64,000 nucleotides of DNA from Adiantum capillus-veneris. Taxonomy: Eukaryota > Streptophyta > Polypodiopsida > Polypodiales > Pteridaceae. The translations under genes and the position numbers were made by a program. Shown here piece after piece: positions 32,298 to 44,114 of this stretch. Every line of letters starts with the position of its first letter. Position 1 is the first letter of the stretch. The stretch is taken from positions 2,713,497-2,777,496 of the forward strand of contig CM043964.1 in the NCBI GenBank assembly GCA_014529385.2, given 5' to 3'. Below the pieces are notes generated by a model. The model was not told the origin of the DNA and ran no database searches. It saw nothing but the letters and a program-made list of their open reading frames with translations.

Positions 32298-33180
32298 TGT
32301 TTATTTACTACATACAACATGGCTTGATAATCAACATAGAAAACAAACTTGTTGGCCAGAAGGTAGTAGTGAAATTTTTTCACTGCATAAATCATACCTA
32401 AACTTCTCGCTCTGTAGTGGTGTAGTTTATCTCAGCATCATTCAATTGACAACTTGCAAAGCTAATGGGGTAGTCCATTTTATGTTCTTCTAGCTAGAAC
32501 ACACTCAATAGAAAAGTTCGATGCATCAATATGCACATGGAAAATTACATTCCAATTGGGCACTCGTAGAATAGGAGCGCTTGTCAAGGTCTTTTTAAAT
32601 GACTCATAAGCATTGTCACAATCCGCAGTCCATTGGGGATTCAATAAGAAGCTTGTACAAAGGTCGAGCTATCTTGGCAAAGTTAAAAATAAACCGTCGG
32701 TAATAACCAATATGGCCCATGAACCTTTGAACTCACTTATACTTTGTAGGAGGTGGCAATTCAACAATGGCTTTAATTTTGCTCTCATCTGTGGAAATGC
32801 CATTTTTGGACACTATATGCCCTAAAATGACTCCATGTTTAACCCAAAATTGGCATTTGAAGGGGTTTAAGGAGATGCGATACAATCTGCACTTCTCAAA
32901 CACTTTTCATAAGCATGATAGATGTTCTTTCCAAGAGGAATAAACACAAAGGTCATCTAAGAAAGCTTCGCAAAACTCCCTCAAATATTCTCTAAACGCA
33001 GTGTTTATTAATCTTTGAAAGGTAGCAGGGGCATTGGTTAAGCCAAAAGCCATAACACGAAATGCGAACACTCCAAATTCAGTTATAAAGGTTGTTTTAG
33101 CTTGGTCCTCCAGCGCAATTGTGATTTGATTGCAGCCAGAGTACCCATCTAAAAAGCTATAAGCTTCCTTCTTTCCTTAA
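32298..33180 (-). pseudogene. G3 reverse transcriptase and RNase H remnant
   Basis: From about 33,170 downward one frame reads the RT palm cleanly: AYSFLDGYSGCNQITIALED, FGVFAFRVMAFGLTNAP and the catalytic box FLDDLCVYS near 32,935. Thumb (GHIVSKNGI) and RNase H follow with many stops. The fingers half of RT, which should precede AYSFLDGYSG, is missing. Unrelated sequence joins at about 33,165, implying a deletion. Confidence 0.78.
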
Positions 33181-34098
33181 CTATCGTTGGACCGTCATAG
33201 ACTCCATTACTCCTATCGATAGGTTTTCTTTGAGCCTTTGTATACAGAACCTTACGTTCCTCAGTGGTATAGGATTTGAAATGTTCAGGTGTGCAGGGCG
33301 TAAGTTTGTGGGGTCCTGTTGTTGAGTGGACTATGATTTCACTTCTGATTCCTTTTGTTGTTGAGCTAACTCTCAATTTTGTTGTCTCCTTACGATACGG
33401 CTCAACTTTGGCTTCTCTGTAGCCTCTAGTTGTGCGATGTCAATGGGTTGTGGACTACACCACATAACGCTTTGAAGGTATTCACCCCAGTTATCTACCA
33501 GCTTTCGATGAGCATCACATGTCCCTATATAATTAAGCCATTCTATGGTAGATTTCTTTTCATTTATTCTAGCACGCACATTTGCTCGATGTCATCGCCT
33601 CTTATATCTCTTACTCTTCTTGTCTACTTTTTTATTACAACCGATCTCTAGTGAAAAGTCACTAAATGAATAGCTTCTTGTGTCTTCTTCTCCCTTGGGT
33701 ATATTTTCATCTGGGGTACCATTGGGCCTTGAATGGTTTGTCACCACATTTGCACTAAGATTTAACTCAGATTCTTAGTCCTCAGAGTCATTTTTATTTG
33801 ATGATTTTGACCCCAAATCGGGTGGGCTACAGTCTTGTGAGACGCTACTGGTTCCAATGCCAGTCAAACCTTCATCTTGTAGGTCATTAGAAGCTATATG
33901 CATTGCTTCTAGCATATTTAAGGGTACAAGTGGTGGCATTTCATTTCACGTCCATATAAGGAAAATCTTCCCCAACATCAGTGTCAGCTTTACATGTGTA
34001 ACAATACTGCAATGGGGCCGAGTGAACTGTGGTGTAAGAGCTATGATCAATTATAAACCTGTTTCCTAGGGGATGTGCTCGACCAGTTTTTAGACCAG
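33181..34098 (-). other. G3 protease-RT spacer and rearranged sequence
   Basis: Minus open pieces at 33,376-33,149 and 33,579-33,373 (with IDIAQLEATEKPKLSRIVRR) are not recognised. They may be the variable linker between protease and RT. Above 33,650 frames are short. No other gene is visible. Confidence 0.4.
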
Positions 34099-34806
34099 TC
34101 ATGCACCATTTTTAGACCAGTCATGCACCATTTTTGCTTCCCTCATGAAAGGACGTCGTAAGATCATCTCCGATGCCATAGTGTGCTTGGAGGAATCCAT
34201 AACAATGAAGGTAATTCTTATTTTATGTCCAAAGACCTTGATCTTGAGATCTTCTAACATCCCAATAGGTTTAACAATAGACCCATTGGCCATCTTCACT
34301 ACTGTGGTTGTGGTCACAAGGTGAGGTCTTCCCATAGTTTCCCATCAATTTCTAGTCACAATGCTAGCCCCAGCGCCACCATCAAGGATTCCCTTCACAG
34401 TTAATCCCTTAGTAGTGATTGGTATGATCGCATTGGATTCATCACCCTCAAAGTATTGTCCCAACTTGTTAATAGGTATTTCTATAACAAGGTTCTCATG
34501 TAGGTTGGGTTGTGGATCTAAGTGTTCCCCCTCTATTGGAATCTCCCCAGCTCCATCCATTTGTGCAAATTGTGGTGGCCCAAATTTCAGTTCTCCATTG
34601 AGGAAGGCTAGAAGAGCTGAGACTAGCTTAGAGTTTTTATATAGTTTGGACATAATGGTGGTTCTAACTTCTGAAGACAGGAAATCCATCAATTTGGCAA
34701 TGTTTAACGACACCTTTTGGGCCTTAGTCCCTTGACATGGGGAAGATGGGATCTCTATTTCTTTGATAGGATCAGGTAGTCCCTCTGTAAACATTCTTTC
34801 CATCAA
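34099..34806 (-). pseudogene. G3 gag C-terminal part and main protease
   Basis: The frame 34,806-34,345 contains KIPLMDFLSSEVR-like and LNGELKFGP segments and ends with GILDGGAGASIVT, the active-site motif. After a stop, 34,335-34,099 continues with MGRPHLVTTTTVV, FIVMDSS and ASEMILRRPFM...VHDW, the ILGRPF-like end of a retropepsin. G4 has the matching DVILGRPFMHQLKMVQDW at 49.1 kb. One stop splits the domain. Confidence 0.75.
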
Positions 34807-35283
34807 GAAGTGAGTACGCCCACTTTCCCATGACTTTAAGTCACTTTCTTCTTGGATGACACTAGGTATGGCTAAGGGTCTATGGACTTGGTGAGATTGT
34901 TATTACGTAGGAAACACGGTGTTTGTAATCTGGATCTACCTAGGTGCTGGTTCTAGATCCCTTTGGGTATCTTCAACCAAACTTCTTAATTGCTTGACTC
35001 ATTCGATCTCCTCTGTAGGGTTTGGATAAGTTCCTATCTTCTTCTTGGATCCTGGCCATTGTGGCTCATGAAGATCCTCCTTGTTGGTTTCTATCTTAGT
35101 GGTCGTTTTGGTCTCCATGGTTTCACCTGAATCAGAATCCTCTTCAGTGTCATTCATATATACGGGGTCGTAACCAATCCTTATGTTGGTCTTAGAATTG
35201 GGGTCTGACTTTGCTGCTTTTTGCGATCTCTTCCTTTGTGTTTTTTTCTTTTTTTGAGATTGGGCAATTGATGCCATGTCTCT
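34807..35283 (-). pseudogene. G3 linker between zinc knuckles and protease
   Basis: The open frame 35,277-34,999 is Lys-rich at its start (QKKKKTQRKRSQKAAK), then acidic (DTEEDSDSGE). Linkers of this kind lie between nucleocapsid and protease in gypsy polyproteins. The rest, to 34,807, has no clear frame. Confidence 0.5.
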
Positions 35284-36287
35284 TTACTCAAGAATATAAT
35301 ATTGTTTTTGGAGCATCGATCGTGTGAGTACGTTTACCGATACCACAGGTGTACTTTGTGATGGCTCCTTGGTAACCTCAACTAAGTTTAATGGCGTGAT
35401 ATGTGGTGCATTTGGATTATTTGGACATTGGGCAATCAAATGGTCTATGCCACATCGATTACACATGAGTATCGGCATTGTAGACATGCTCACTTGATTG
35501 GTTTGCATTAGTGTGGCATTCTTTTGTAGCCTAATAGGACACTCGGCCACACGATGCGGATCTCCACACTCATAGCATTGAAGAGGTGGTCTCTTAGAAG
35601 TGTAATTGATATTCTTTTGTAGTCTAATAGGACACTTGGACACACGATGCGGATCTCCACACTCATAGTAGTCCTATTCTTTTGTAGCCTAATAGGACAC
35701 TCGGCCACACGATGCGGATCTCCACACTCATAGCATTGAAGAGGTGGTGTCTTAGCAGTGTAATTGATATTTTGGCATCTTGTAGCAAGAGCAGCTACTT
35801 GATAGACAGGTTTGACTTTCCCCCAATAGTCCTCTATGTAGTATTGTGGACTTTCTTCAAGCACATCCATCCCATATGCAATATTAGGATCTATATCTTT
35901 CTCATAGCCTTCCAAACAAGCAATAGATGACTCACAATCCACTTGATTCACATAAGTGATTCTCGGATGTGGTGGTTGTGGTCCTAGCACTGGAGGTGGT
36001 AAGGGTGTTGTTTGAACAACATTTTGGGCCCTAGGGACCATGTGTTGTGTTGTTTGTTCAAGAGGTGGGGCCAGCATCAATGCATGCACTCGAGGTGTGT
36101 CTGTCCATGCTAAGGTTGGTCTACTGGCCATTGAACGCATAAATACTATGCAATCCTTAGGTTGATGACCATACCTTCCATAGGCATTGCAGTTCCCATT
36201 GAATTTTACTCTAAAAGTAGGGCATTCACTGGTACTATGTGGTCCATAGCATACTAAGCACCATTGTTGCTCCCTTCTTGGATACAT
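35284..36287 (-). pseudogene. G3 nucleocapsid region with multiple zinc knuckles
   Basis: Minus frames show CLVCYGPHSTSEC, CNAYGRYGHQPKDC (second Cys replaced by Tyr), CYECGDPHRVAEC more than once, and CNRCGIDHLIAQC. Except for the second, the spacing is C-x2-C-x3-H-x4-C, one residue shorter than the usual CX2CX4HX4C. Nucleocapsid knuckles bind element RNA. A tandem DNA repeat within (35,518-35,770) multiplied one knuckle and broke the frame. Confidence 0.72.
35518..35770. repeat. Triplicated zinc-knuckle segment
   Basis: Units start at 35,518, 35,611 and 35,676 with ATTCTTTTGTAG. The first step is 93 bp (31 codons, in frame). The second is 65 bp because the middle unit lacks 28 bp, which shifts the frame. 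Confidence 0.9.
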
Positions 36288-36296
36288 ATGATTGTT

Positions 36297-36833
36297 TTAC
36301 GGAGCACGATTGTCTCTAATACTCTCTTGAATAGCCTTGGTGAGATCTGCTAAAGTAATCTTGGATATCTTTGGCTCCTTAGCAATAGGCTTGAGGGTCA
36401 TTGGCTGATGCCTCAATGCTTGCGAGCTAATAGATGTAGGCTCAATAGACACTCTTTCTCCTTGAATCATTAAATTATCCTCCAATTGGATCGCATTCGT
36501 GGTGGGTGCTTCCCAGGTGGTGATACCTCTAATGACTAGGCCATTGTAGATATCCTCATGTCGTAATCCCCTACTGAATCTATCAAGCAATTGATTATTA
36601 TTGAAGCGCTCATTTAGATTACAACGAGAATTCAAATGCTTCAAGCAACTAATAAAGTCTCTCACCGACTCTCCTTCGTCTCGTTGGGCTTCCTGGAGCT
36701 GAGAGGCTACACCCCAAAGAGCTTGTGACACCTCCACACACACACACACACACATAGCAAGAGGGGGTGAGTAGGGAGGTATGGGCAAGACTTGGGCTAC
36801 AAGGGATCTCCAAAACTCTATATAAATAGCCAT
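36297..36833 (-). pseudogene. gag: G3 gag (capsid) remnant
   Basis: 178 open codons. The conserved part is SQLQEAQRDEGESVRDFISC, CNLNERFNNNQLLDRF and SRGLRHEDIYNGLV, matching the retrotransposon gag domain pattern (Q-pgESv-df--rL, F--GL). The N-terminal end runs through an AC microsatellite (CVCVCV residues, about 36,736-36,755), so the true start is uncertain and the frame may be accidental there. Confidence 0.68.
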
Positions 36834-37759
36834 TCACACACACAAAATGGACACACTTGAAGATAGGGAGACTTTGCTACTATGGTTACTCGTTGGTGAA
36901 GCTTCTACAAGGCCTTGAGAGATCAAAAACTTCTAGGCATAATCTGGTAATGAAAATTTGTTTCATTAATTCACTTCTACATCTATATTCTCTTCTCTTC
37001 TTGAAAAATTTGTTGCATTAATTCACTTCTACATCTATATTATCTTCTCTTCTTGAGAGACTCCAAAACTACTACTACCATTCTTACTATTATCTATCTA
37101 AAGCTCGCTGATGATAGCGGAAACTCTACTTCTTATAAATCTAATCTATGATTCCTCAAGGTTCTTGCAAGATGGCAATGAACCAAATCAAGTGTGTTAC
37201 TTGCATAATCATAGACGTGATACTCGTTACGCATTCAATTGTGTTGTTATGTACATGAGTCTTGTTTAGTTTACATTAAAATTTGAGAGATGGAATTAAA
37301 TCCAATCATCAATGACGTGACATAAGAGGATTGCATGGTCATAGTATGCATTAAGTTTTCCAAGATTATATTGTGGTCATACATGAATGCATGGGAATGT
37401 GACTCAGTGTATGGGTTATAACACATGTTTATCATAAGACTATGACAAGATTAAGCAAGCATTTATGTTTGGATTGATGTGTGGAATAACCATATATTAT
37501 TGGCATGAAAACACTTATAATCATTTACCCTACTTCCATTGGATTATTTATACTTTAGCTTACAACTTCTCGAGTTAAGTTAAATATCCAGTAGTGGGAA
37601 AAGCACCCAAGAGGACTCGTTATGGTGGATCACATGATCACGAGGGAGGAACCAGTGATGGGAAGGCCAAAGGAAATGCCTGATGACTGAAGAAGTGCCA
37701 TTTATCTCACGAAGCGATGTCATTGCCCAAGATAAGGTAGAATATTTTTTTTCCGTTCA
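36834..37759. other. No gene; short direct repeat
   Basis: Position suits the 5' LTR/leader of G3 but no edges or primer site were found. A 50-base AT/CT-rich segment at 36,954-37,004 repeats at 37,006-37,056. The rest is unassigned. Confidence 0.5.
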
Positions 37760-38117
37760 TTGCATCATGGGTAATGAGGAAAGAAGAAATGACCGAAACA
37801 TTGGGCCATCCCTAATTTAAAACTGCATCAATTGAATTTGTTAATTTTCTTTAAGCTTGTAATAATAGGAAGAAATTGTTTGAGGATACACAATCTAAAA
37901 TAGGAAAGATATGTTTTCCTAGGAAGAGCTCTCTCAACCTTATTTCATTCTATTCCAGTATTGACTCAGTTAGAACTCCCCTTTGATCACATGGAGGTAG
38001 CTCGTGTTTCAACGCAAGAGCCATGCATTTATATGCATAAAGTTGATCCATTTCTATGAGACAACTTGGTTTATTTCAATAAACATATAAAGTAGCATAC
38101 CGGAGAGTTACTCCAAG
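37760..38117 (+). repeat. R5 LTR piece 1
   Basis: About 80-85% identical by eye to 39,168-39,530, sharing CACATGGAG-TAGCTCGTGTTTCAACGCA and the ACTCCA end. Its 5' half is missing. Confidence 0.75.
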
Positions 38118-38906
38118 AGGGGCTTTCCAATCAGTGAGCAAAGAAAACCGAGCAAAGACAATTTTCGAGAAAATATGAGCATTACCCTTGACAAATTGAT
38201 GCAAGGACAAGGTGTATTGAAGAAAACAAATATGTCATGTTGCACATCCTATCAATGTAGTTGCAATCTACATAATTAACACATTGCAAGTGGCAGTAAC
38301 ACCTACTAAAGTGCACCACACTTTTAAACAAGTCACTATTGCAAGCTACATATTCTGTCCAAACATGCTCATCAAATCATTGTTCCATACCATAAATGCT
38401 TCAATTATCACATTATGGTTGTATCTCAAAAGCAATATATCCATCATACTATGATGGAAGATCACGGCCTTGCATTACTTCTCGAGCTTGACTAAGGGCA
38501 ATCATAATGTCGGTATGCAATGCAGTCATCTACTAATGATATCAACAACACTTGCCCAATGATGGATGTTTTTGTGGAGGTCCTCTTTGATAAATATTTG
38601 TGAAATCTTGGAACCAATGTTTCTTGCAATGGAGAAGTAGACATAACAACCTTGTAGAACTAAGAAACCTTATGATCAATAGCATAAACATACTCTCCTA
38701 TGTTATTTCCTTTGCGCTCAAGCTTTACAATCTCTCCTAGCAAAGTGAGAGGACCTTGCATGTTTAGGTGTTCTAAAAGTTCACCTCTAGTCTTTGGTCC
38801 AATGGAGTAGTGCCGCAACAAATAGCTTAGGTTTTCCACCCTCTCATTTGAAAATACTTGTCCTGCCTGCTAAGTGCCTTTTGTGGATCCTTTTGTCTTG
38901 CAGTAT
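38118..38906. other. R5 spacer, no gene seen
   Basis: AT-rich, many stops in all frames. Could be a deleted internal region between two LTRs. Confidence 0.5.
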
Positions 38907-39530
38907 GAGTGTGGGGGTGGAAAGTGGGGACTAGCTCAGGTTGCCAATCAAGAATGGGTGGTCGCGGTTGGTTAAGAAACTCTTCACTCCCTCTTGTTAG
39001 GAGGAGAAAAATTAGAGACTCATTATGCCAAGAGTCAAGAAGTTCCAAATATACGTGTCCCTGAAAGCTATGGGGAGAAAAGTATTTGGATTTTCTCTCT
39101 TTTGAAAGGTGAGAATTAGGGACGTATAAAATTCTTGTGTTAGTTTATGATTTCCCTATAAGCAAGGCATCGTGGGTATTGAGGTAAGAAGAAATTACCT
39201 AAACATTGGGTCATCCCCAATTTAAAACCACATCATATAAATGTATTAATTTTTTAAAAATTTGTATTAATAGGAAGGAATTGTTTGTGGATATACTGTC
39301 TGAAATAGGAAAGATATATTTGCCTAGGAAGAACTCTCTCAACCTCATTTCATTTTATTCCAATATTGATTTAGTCAGAACTCCTCGTTGATCACATGGA
39401 GATAGCTCGTGTTTCAACGCAGGAGCCATGAATTTCTATGCATAAAGTTGATCCATTTCTATTAGACAACTTGGTTTATATCAATAAACATATAAAGTGG
39501 CATACCAATCGAGTTACTCCAGGAGGTGTA
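38907..39530 (+). repeat. R5 LTR piece 2 (near complete) with upstream polypurine run
   Basis: Purine run at about 38,916-38,931, then LTR to about 39,522. The first 250 bases match 41,475-41,722, the last 360 match 37,760-38,117. Confidence 0.75.
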
Positions 39531-40705
39531 GGCTACTATTGATTGTATGGTCAACAAATGACAATGAATGGAGTAAACTTCCGCCAAAAGAAATTTCTAC
39601 AATTTTGGAGTATTGGAATTTAATGAAATAATGTTGTATGTCGAGTTTTTATCTAGGAAAGATTGTCTTGGTGCCGATTTAACAATGTTTGAAGGGTTGA
39701 CTTAAAGAACTTTTGATGGGAACATTAAAAAGAATTATGTGTGTATGAACAACAAAGTGGTAGTAATTATGTGGTATTAGATCCTAGGTTAGGAAACTGG
39801 AAAAATCATTATTGTTTGAAAATTTGGAAAATTAAATTGGAGACTTAAGTTCAAGAACTTACTAGCATCGATGTTTCAGGAAGATGCCGACGCTGAGTAT
39901 CACAAGTTCAAGACCTTTGAGATAATATATTTTGAGGCTTGTCGCTCTCCACATTTTGTTTTTTATTGCAACATGATGAAGATTTTGATGAATGCTTTCT
40001 CTCCTCCATCAAGAAGAATCCAAAGGGAGTGGGAACTTGCATGGAATTGAAAAGGTGGCATCTTCCAGATCAATGTGAGGAAGTGAGCTTCCTCTCCTCT
40101 AATCTAAAGAACCTTTGATGGGGGGAAGAACTACGAGTTATCCAGCTTTACTACGTCCTTGGTACTACTAGAATGACTACACTGTTATTTATGAAGATGG
40201 CATTGACATGACCTTAAATGAATGGGTTTTCAATTAAGTGGTCAAAGAGATCCCTACTTACAGGACCAAATCCATTTGTGTCCCTGACATTTTCCCCCAA
40301 AATAAGAGCCTTGTATTTTACAACCCTCTCAAGACTGTATACAAGAGCTACTACTCAAATGAAATAGTGGATTGTAAAACCTTAACAACAAATACCTATC
40401 AATTGTACCACTATGTCCTTGGAAATCCGGCTTTGAAAATCACCTAGCTTTTTGGAAAAGCTAACCTTTGTATATATTATGACATAATAGAAAGATGCTC
40501 ATCCAGCTTCTCAATGAGATCTCCAACTTTGTACATATCTTGATATAAATAAAGTTATGGTATCTTGAATTTAATAAAGTTAGTTGCTTTAAAATTGTGT
40601 CTTGAGTTGTGGAAGATAAAAGCACTTGATATTGTGTTAAGTCTTAAATCAACCATCAACAAGCGTATTGTTGCCTTATACACTGCTGTATAGGAGAAAA
40701 TACTT
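39531..40705. other. R5 internal region, no gene recognised
   Basis: Bases 39,700-39,775 resemble 41,381-41,455, which lie just before the next polypurine run. A 69-codon plus frame at 40,238-40,447 is not recognised. Confidence 0.45.
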
Positions 40706-41260
40706 CTCCTAAAACAAGCCCAACCACCCACATTCAAAGGCGAGGGAGCCCATATTGAGTGCACTGCAGAAGCTTGGATTGAGTCTATGGAGGACTATTT
40801 TGAAGTTGCAGGGACCCAACCTGTAAATCAAACTATGCTTGCAATGTTTCTTCTTATTACTGGTGATGCAAAAATACGGTGGAAACGGCATTGCAAGGAC
40901 TTGGGTGTTACAGGATCTTCCCAGTCTTCGGAGGATATTAAAGAAGTGGTTACAACGCGATATCTTCCATTTGCTCATCGGGATGCTAAAATGAATGAGT
41001 TCTTTGCTCTAAAATAGTTATCCTTATTGATGGGGGATAATTACTCGAAGTTCATAACCTTGCAAAGATATGCCCCAAAAATGTCCATTGAGTAGCAAGT
41101 AACATGTTTCTGTCAATGATTGAATCAACCTTTGGATACCCGTCTTGAAGCAATGAGACCCGTATCACTCTAGGATGCTCTCTTAAGGGCAACACTTTTG
41201 GCTAAAGAAATGACTAGAAATCAGGGAAGAGGAAACTTTAGCAATCAAAGGACCAGGTTC
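40706..41260 (+). pseudogene. gag: R5 gag relic
   Basis: The plus frame reads FKGEGAHIE, AWIESMEDYFEVAGTQP, AMFLLITGDAKIRWKRH and TTRYLPFAH, the pattern of the retrotransposon gag domain (fkGe--ev--Wl-aie-yF, A--W). It stops at 41,015. Broken frames continue to a basic NQGRGNFSNQ stretch near 41,250. No zinc knuckle is legible. Confidence 0.7.
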
Positions 41261-41474
41261 AACAATTAGAGCTGCACACCTGAAATCAAACTTATCAGCC
41301 TCTCCATATAGCAGCATCAACTTCAGTAAATCAACCCCAGCATCCAAGTATACATTGCTTTGAGTGTAATGAGATTGTCTTAACAAACTTGTGATGGGAA
41401 CATTAAAAAGAATGTTGTGTGTATGAACAACCAAGTGGTAGTGAGTAGGAAACAAGACAAAAGTGTGAGGGTGT

Positions 41475-41722
41475 AGGTGGAAAGTGGGGACTGGTTCAGG
41501 TTTCCATTCAAGGATGGGGGTCTCGATTAGTCGAGAAACTCTCCACTCCCTCTTGTTAGGAGGAGCAAAATTTGGGACTCATTGTGCCAAGAGTCAAGAA
41601 GTTCCAAATATACATTCCCATGAAAGCTATGGGGAAAAAGGTATTTGGATTTTCACTCTTTTGGAAGGTGAGAACTAGGGACATATAAAATTCTTGAGTT
41701 AGTTCATGCTTTCCCTGCGAGA
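41475..41722 (+). repeat. R5 LTR piece 3 (5' part only)
   Basis: Polypurine run GGTGGAAAGTGGGGA then about 235 bases matching piece 2. Similarity ends near 41,722. Confidence 0.75.
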
Positions 41723-42732
41723 CAGGGCTAGGAGAAGTCTTCAATGGTTCGGATTCAAGTTACTTGGTGACAAGAGGCCGTCCACTATACATTAATTCTC
41801 TCTTGAATTTGTTTTCTCAAGAGATTAAGGCCTAGTGACTTGTTAGGTACCCTCTAGGTGCCAAAGATTATGGTAATCAGGTGGGACCCCACACAACTAA
41901 CATCATCTTTAGATGGCAAGATGAACAACCGAGAAGTATCATTGGAAGATAGCCTATTAGGGGAGATAATGGAAAGAGAGAGAAGATTTATGTTGATTAA
42001 ATTCATCTTAGGAGGTTGTGGGTATCATGCAGAGAACTTGAACCGAGAAGCAGTACTAGTTGCACTTGGTAGGTAGCTAGGGCCAAAAGGGAGGAGGTAG
42101 AAAGAACGGTAGCTATGCGTGTGAAAGGCACGATCCTCAAGTCACACACAAAGAGGAGGGAGTTTGCGTGTGGAAAAGCATAGCATGAGCCGCCATGCAT
42201 GCTTTGAGATGTGTGTGTTGGTGGCTGGGCATGTAAATTTGCATGGTGATAAGAAAAAAGGGGATGGCATCGTTGGTGGGTAGTACTTAAATTTAGAAAC
42301 ATGGATTTCTAGCATGGTTTGATGCTTGTTGAGCGGGCAGTGTTGCATATACTATGATGCCAAAGTGACAGTTTGGTGGGTGAATGAGTAGTTTCGTGCA
42401 TGGCACCCGGGCATCATCCAATGTCATTGCTTGGCTCGTGCCTACCTACACTCCAAACTTGCTGTTGAGGTGCATTGGCAATGCCTACTTTATTTCTATT
42501 GCACCATGTTGTAGCCATCCTCTGTTGTTTCCACACTTACGTGCATTGTTGCCCACTATCACTAGTGATGCGAAGGCTTAGTTGTAGGGTTTTGAATATC
42601 CCATCCAAAACTCAAATCCTTGAAAATATTAAGATCTTGAAATGTTTCAATAATACATTTATTATTTATGTATTTTTCTAACATTGCTATGGTATTGTTC
42701 CCATGACATTGTGTAACACTAGTCATGACCAT
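41723..42732. other. No gene seen
   Basis: Several short frames on both strands, none recognised. No repeat shared with other parts of the window was noticed. Confidence 0.5.
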
Positions 42733-42744
42733 AGAGTGCCCCCT

Positions 42745-42895
42745 CTTCAGCTTCGCAAATGTGTAGAATGGTTATTCCATTTCCTGTTTGAGTCACAAGC
42801 CTTCAGTTCAAACCTCATTGAAAAGATCTCTCAGGTCTGTTTGATGCTTTAAGGAATCTCTTTTTACCATTCTAGACGATGTTAAATATATCTTC
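42745..42895 (+). repeat. Single SINE-like copy related to 27.4-27.8 kb
   Basis: Carries AATGGTTATTCCATTTCC, then CAGTTCAAACCTC, then AAAAGATCTCTCAGGTCT and GACGATGTTAAA, in the same order as the two tandem units in the CACTA element. The B-box-like GTTCAAACC fits GWTCRANNC. Confidence 0.55.
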
Positions 42896-43870
42896 CATCC
42901 TTTAGGCTTGAATTACATGCTGCTTCAAATTTCAGCATACTTTCCCTTTTTTTTCCATTAGCCTTTGACCTAACTCTCTTGGGGTTATTATTTATGACTA
43001 GTAAAACTTCTCTAATTTTCTTCTTCTCCAAGAGAGACCGACAGAGAGACAGTTATCCTACTTCTTACTATGCATCAACATGCATTTCACTTCATCACCT
43101 CAAATCATGCTATTAAATCATGGTTATCTGCTAATTTGTAATACCTTTATAGATCTTGATTAATATGTGTGTTACGTTTGAAACAAGTACTTCTTGTAAT
43201 CACTTCTTACACTTAAGTGCCTTTTTGAAAGCAATTGTGCAGGTGCATTACGTTCAACAAATAACATAAAATACTTATCTCACCTCCATGGTTATCTGCT
43301 AATTGTAATACCTTTATAGATCTCAATTAATATGTATATTGTTTTTGAAAGAAGTCAGGAATCTCTTTGTACCATTCTAGACGATGTTAAATATATCTTC
43401 CATCCTTTAGGCTTGAATTACATGCTGCTTCAAAATTCAGCATACTTTCACTTTTTTTTCCATCAGCCTTTGACCTAACTCTCTTGGGGTTATTATTTAT
43501 GACTAGTAAAACTTCTCTAATTTTCTTCTTCTCCAAGAGAGACAGAGAGAGAGACGGTTATCCTACTTCTTACTATGCATCAACATGCATTTCACTTCAT
43601 CACCTCAAATCATGCTATTAAATCATGGTTATCTGCTAATTTGTAATACCTTTATAGATCTTGATTAATATGTGTGTTACATTTGAAACAAGTACTTCTT
43701 GTAAGCACTTCTTACACTTAAGTTCCTTTTTGAAAGCAATTGTGCAGGTGCATTACATGCAACAAATAAAATAAAATACTTAGCTCACCTCCATGGTTAT
43801 TTGCTAATTGTAATACCTTTATAGATCTCAATTAATATGTATTTTATTTTTGAAAGAAGTACTTCTTGTA
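42853..43870. repeat. 505-bp tandem duplication
   Basis: Sequence from 42,853 restarts at 43,358 with roughly 97% identity by eye. Each unit also has an internal partial repeat (CATGGTTAT-TGCTAAT-TGTAATACC, twice). Non-coding. Confidence 0.92.
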
Positions 43871-44098
43871 ATCACTCCTTATACTTTAGTGCCTTCTTGA
43901 AAGCAATTGTTCAAGTGCATTACATTCAAAAAATAAAATAAAATACTTTTCTCACAAAGAGCATAATTTGTTTTGATACCTTGACTTTAGCTTGGATTTC
44001 TAAGCTTCCAAGATCTCTCTAATTGTTCCATTCATAATGCAAAAGAAATTATCTTTCTTCCTTGCCATGGCCGTTCTATGCCCAAGAGTGTAAGCATG

Positions 44099-44110
44099 GC
44101 TTTGATACCA
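44099..44110 (-). promoter_or_regulatory. Primer-binding site, tRNA-Met type
   Basis: The minus strand reads TGGTATCAAAGC, one base off the TGGTATCAGAGC that pairs with plant initiator tRNA-Met. It directly abuts an LTR edge at 44,115 after a 4-base spacer. Confidence 0.8.
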
Positions 44111-44114
44111 CTAC

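Larger units (their letters stand above)
29350..36833 (-). mobile_element. G3: decayed Ty3/gypsy retrotransposon
   Basis: On the minus strand from 36,833: gag, zinc knuckles, protease (DGGA), RT, RNase H, integrase, then an unusual extra coding stretch with a second protease-like region, then a polypurine-like run near 29,358. The order is that of Ty3/gypsy. The RNase H/integrase style (DDELPD-LF linker, no second RNase H seen, no chromodomain) differs from G1/G2 and resembles G4. Most domains are broken, but the integrase core is open for 296 codons. Confidence 0.85.
37760..41722 (+). mobile_element. R5: decayed LTR element array with three LTR pieces and a gag relic
   Basis: Similar segments at 37,760-38,117 and 39,168-39,530, and at 38,907-39,160 and 41,475-41,722, are parts of one LTR of about 590 bp. 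Each LTR start is preceded by the purine run GGTGGAAAGTGGGGA. Between the second and third pieces lies a gag remnant. Order: partial LTR, 0.8 kb spacer, whole LTR, gag-bearing spacer, LTR start. This again suggests a tandem array. Class (copia or gypsy) cannot be told. Confidence 0.65.

Noticed and set aside
36736-36833. Start of G3 gag at the ATG near 36,833
   Set aside because: The first codons cross an AC microsatellite; the true start cannot be chosen, so only the conserved part is called.
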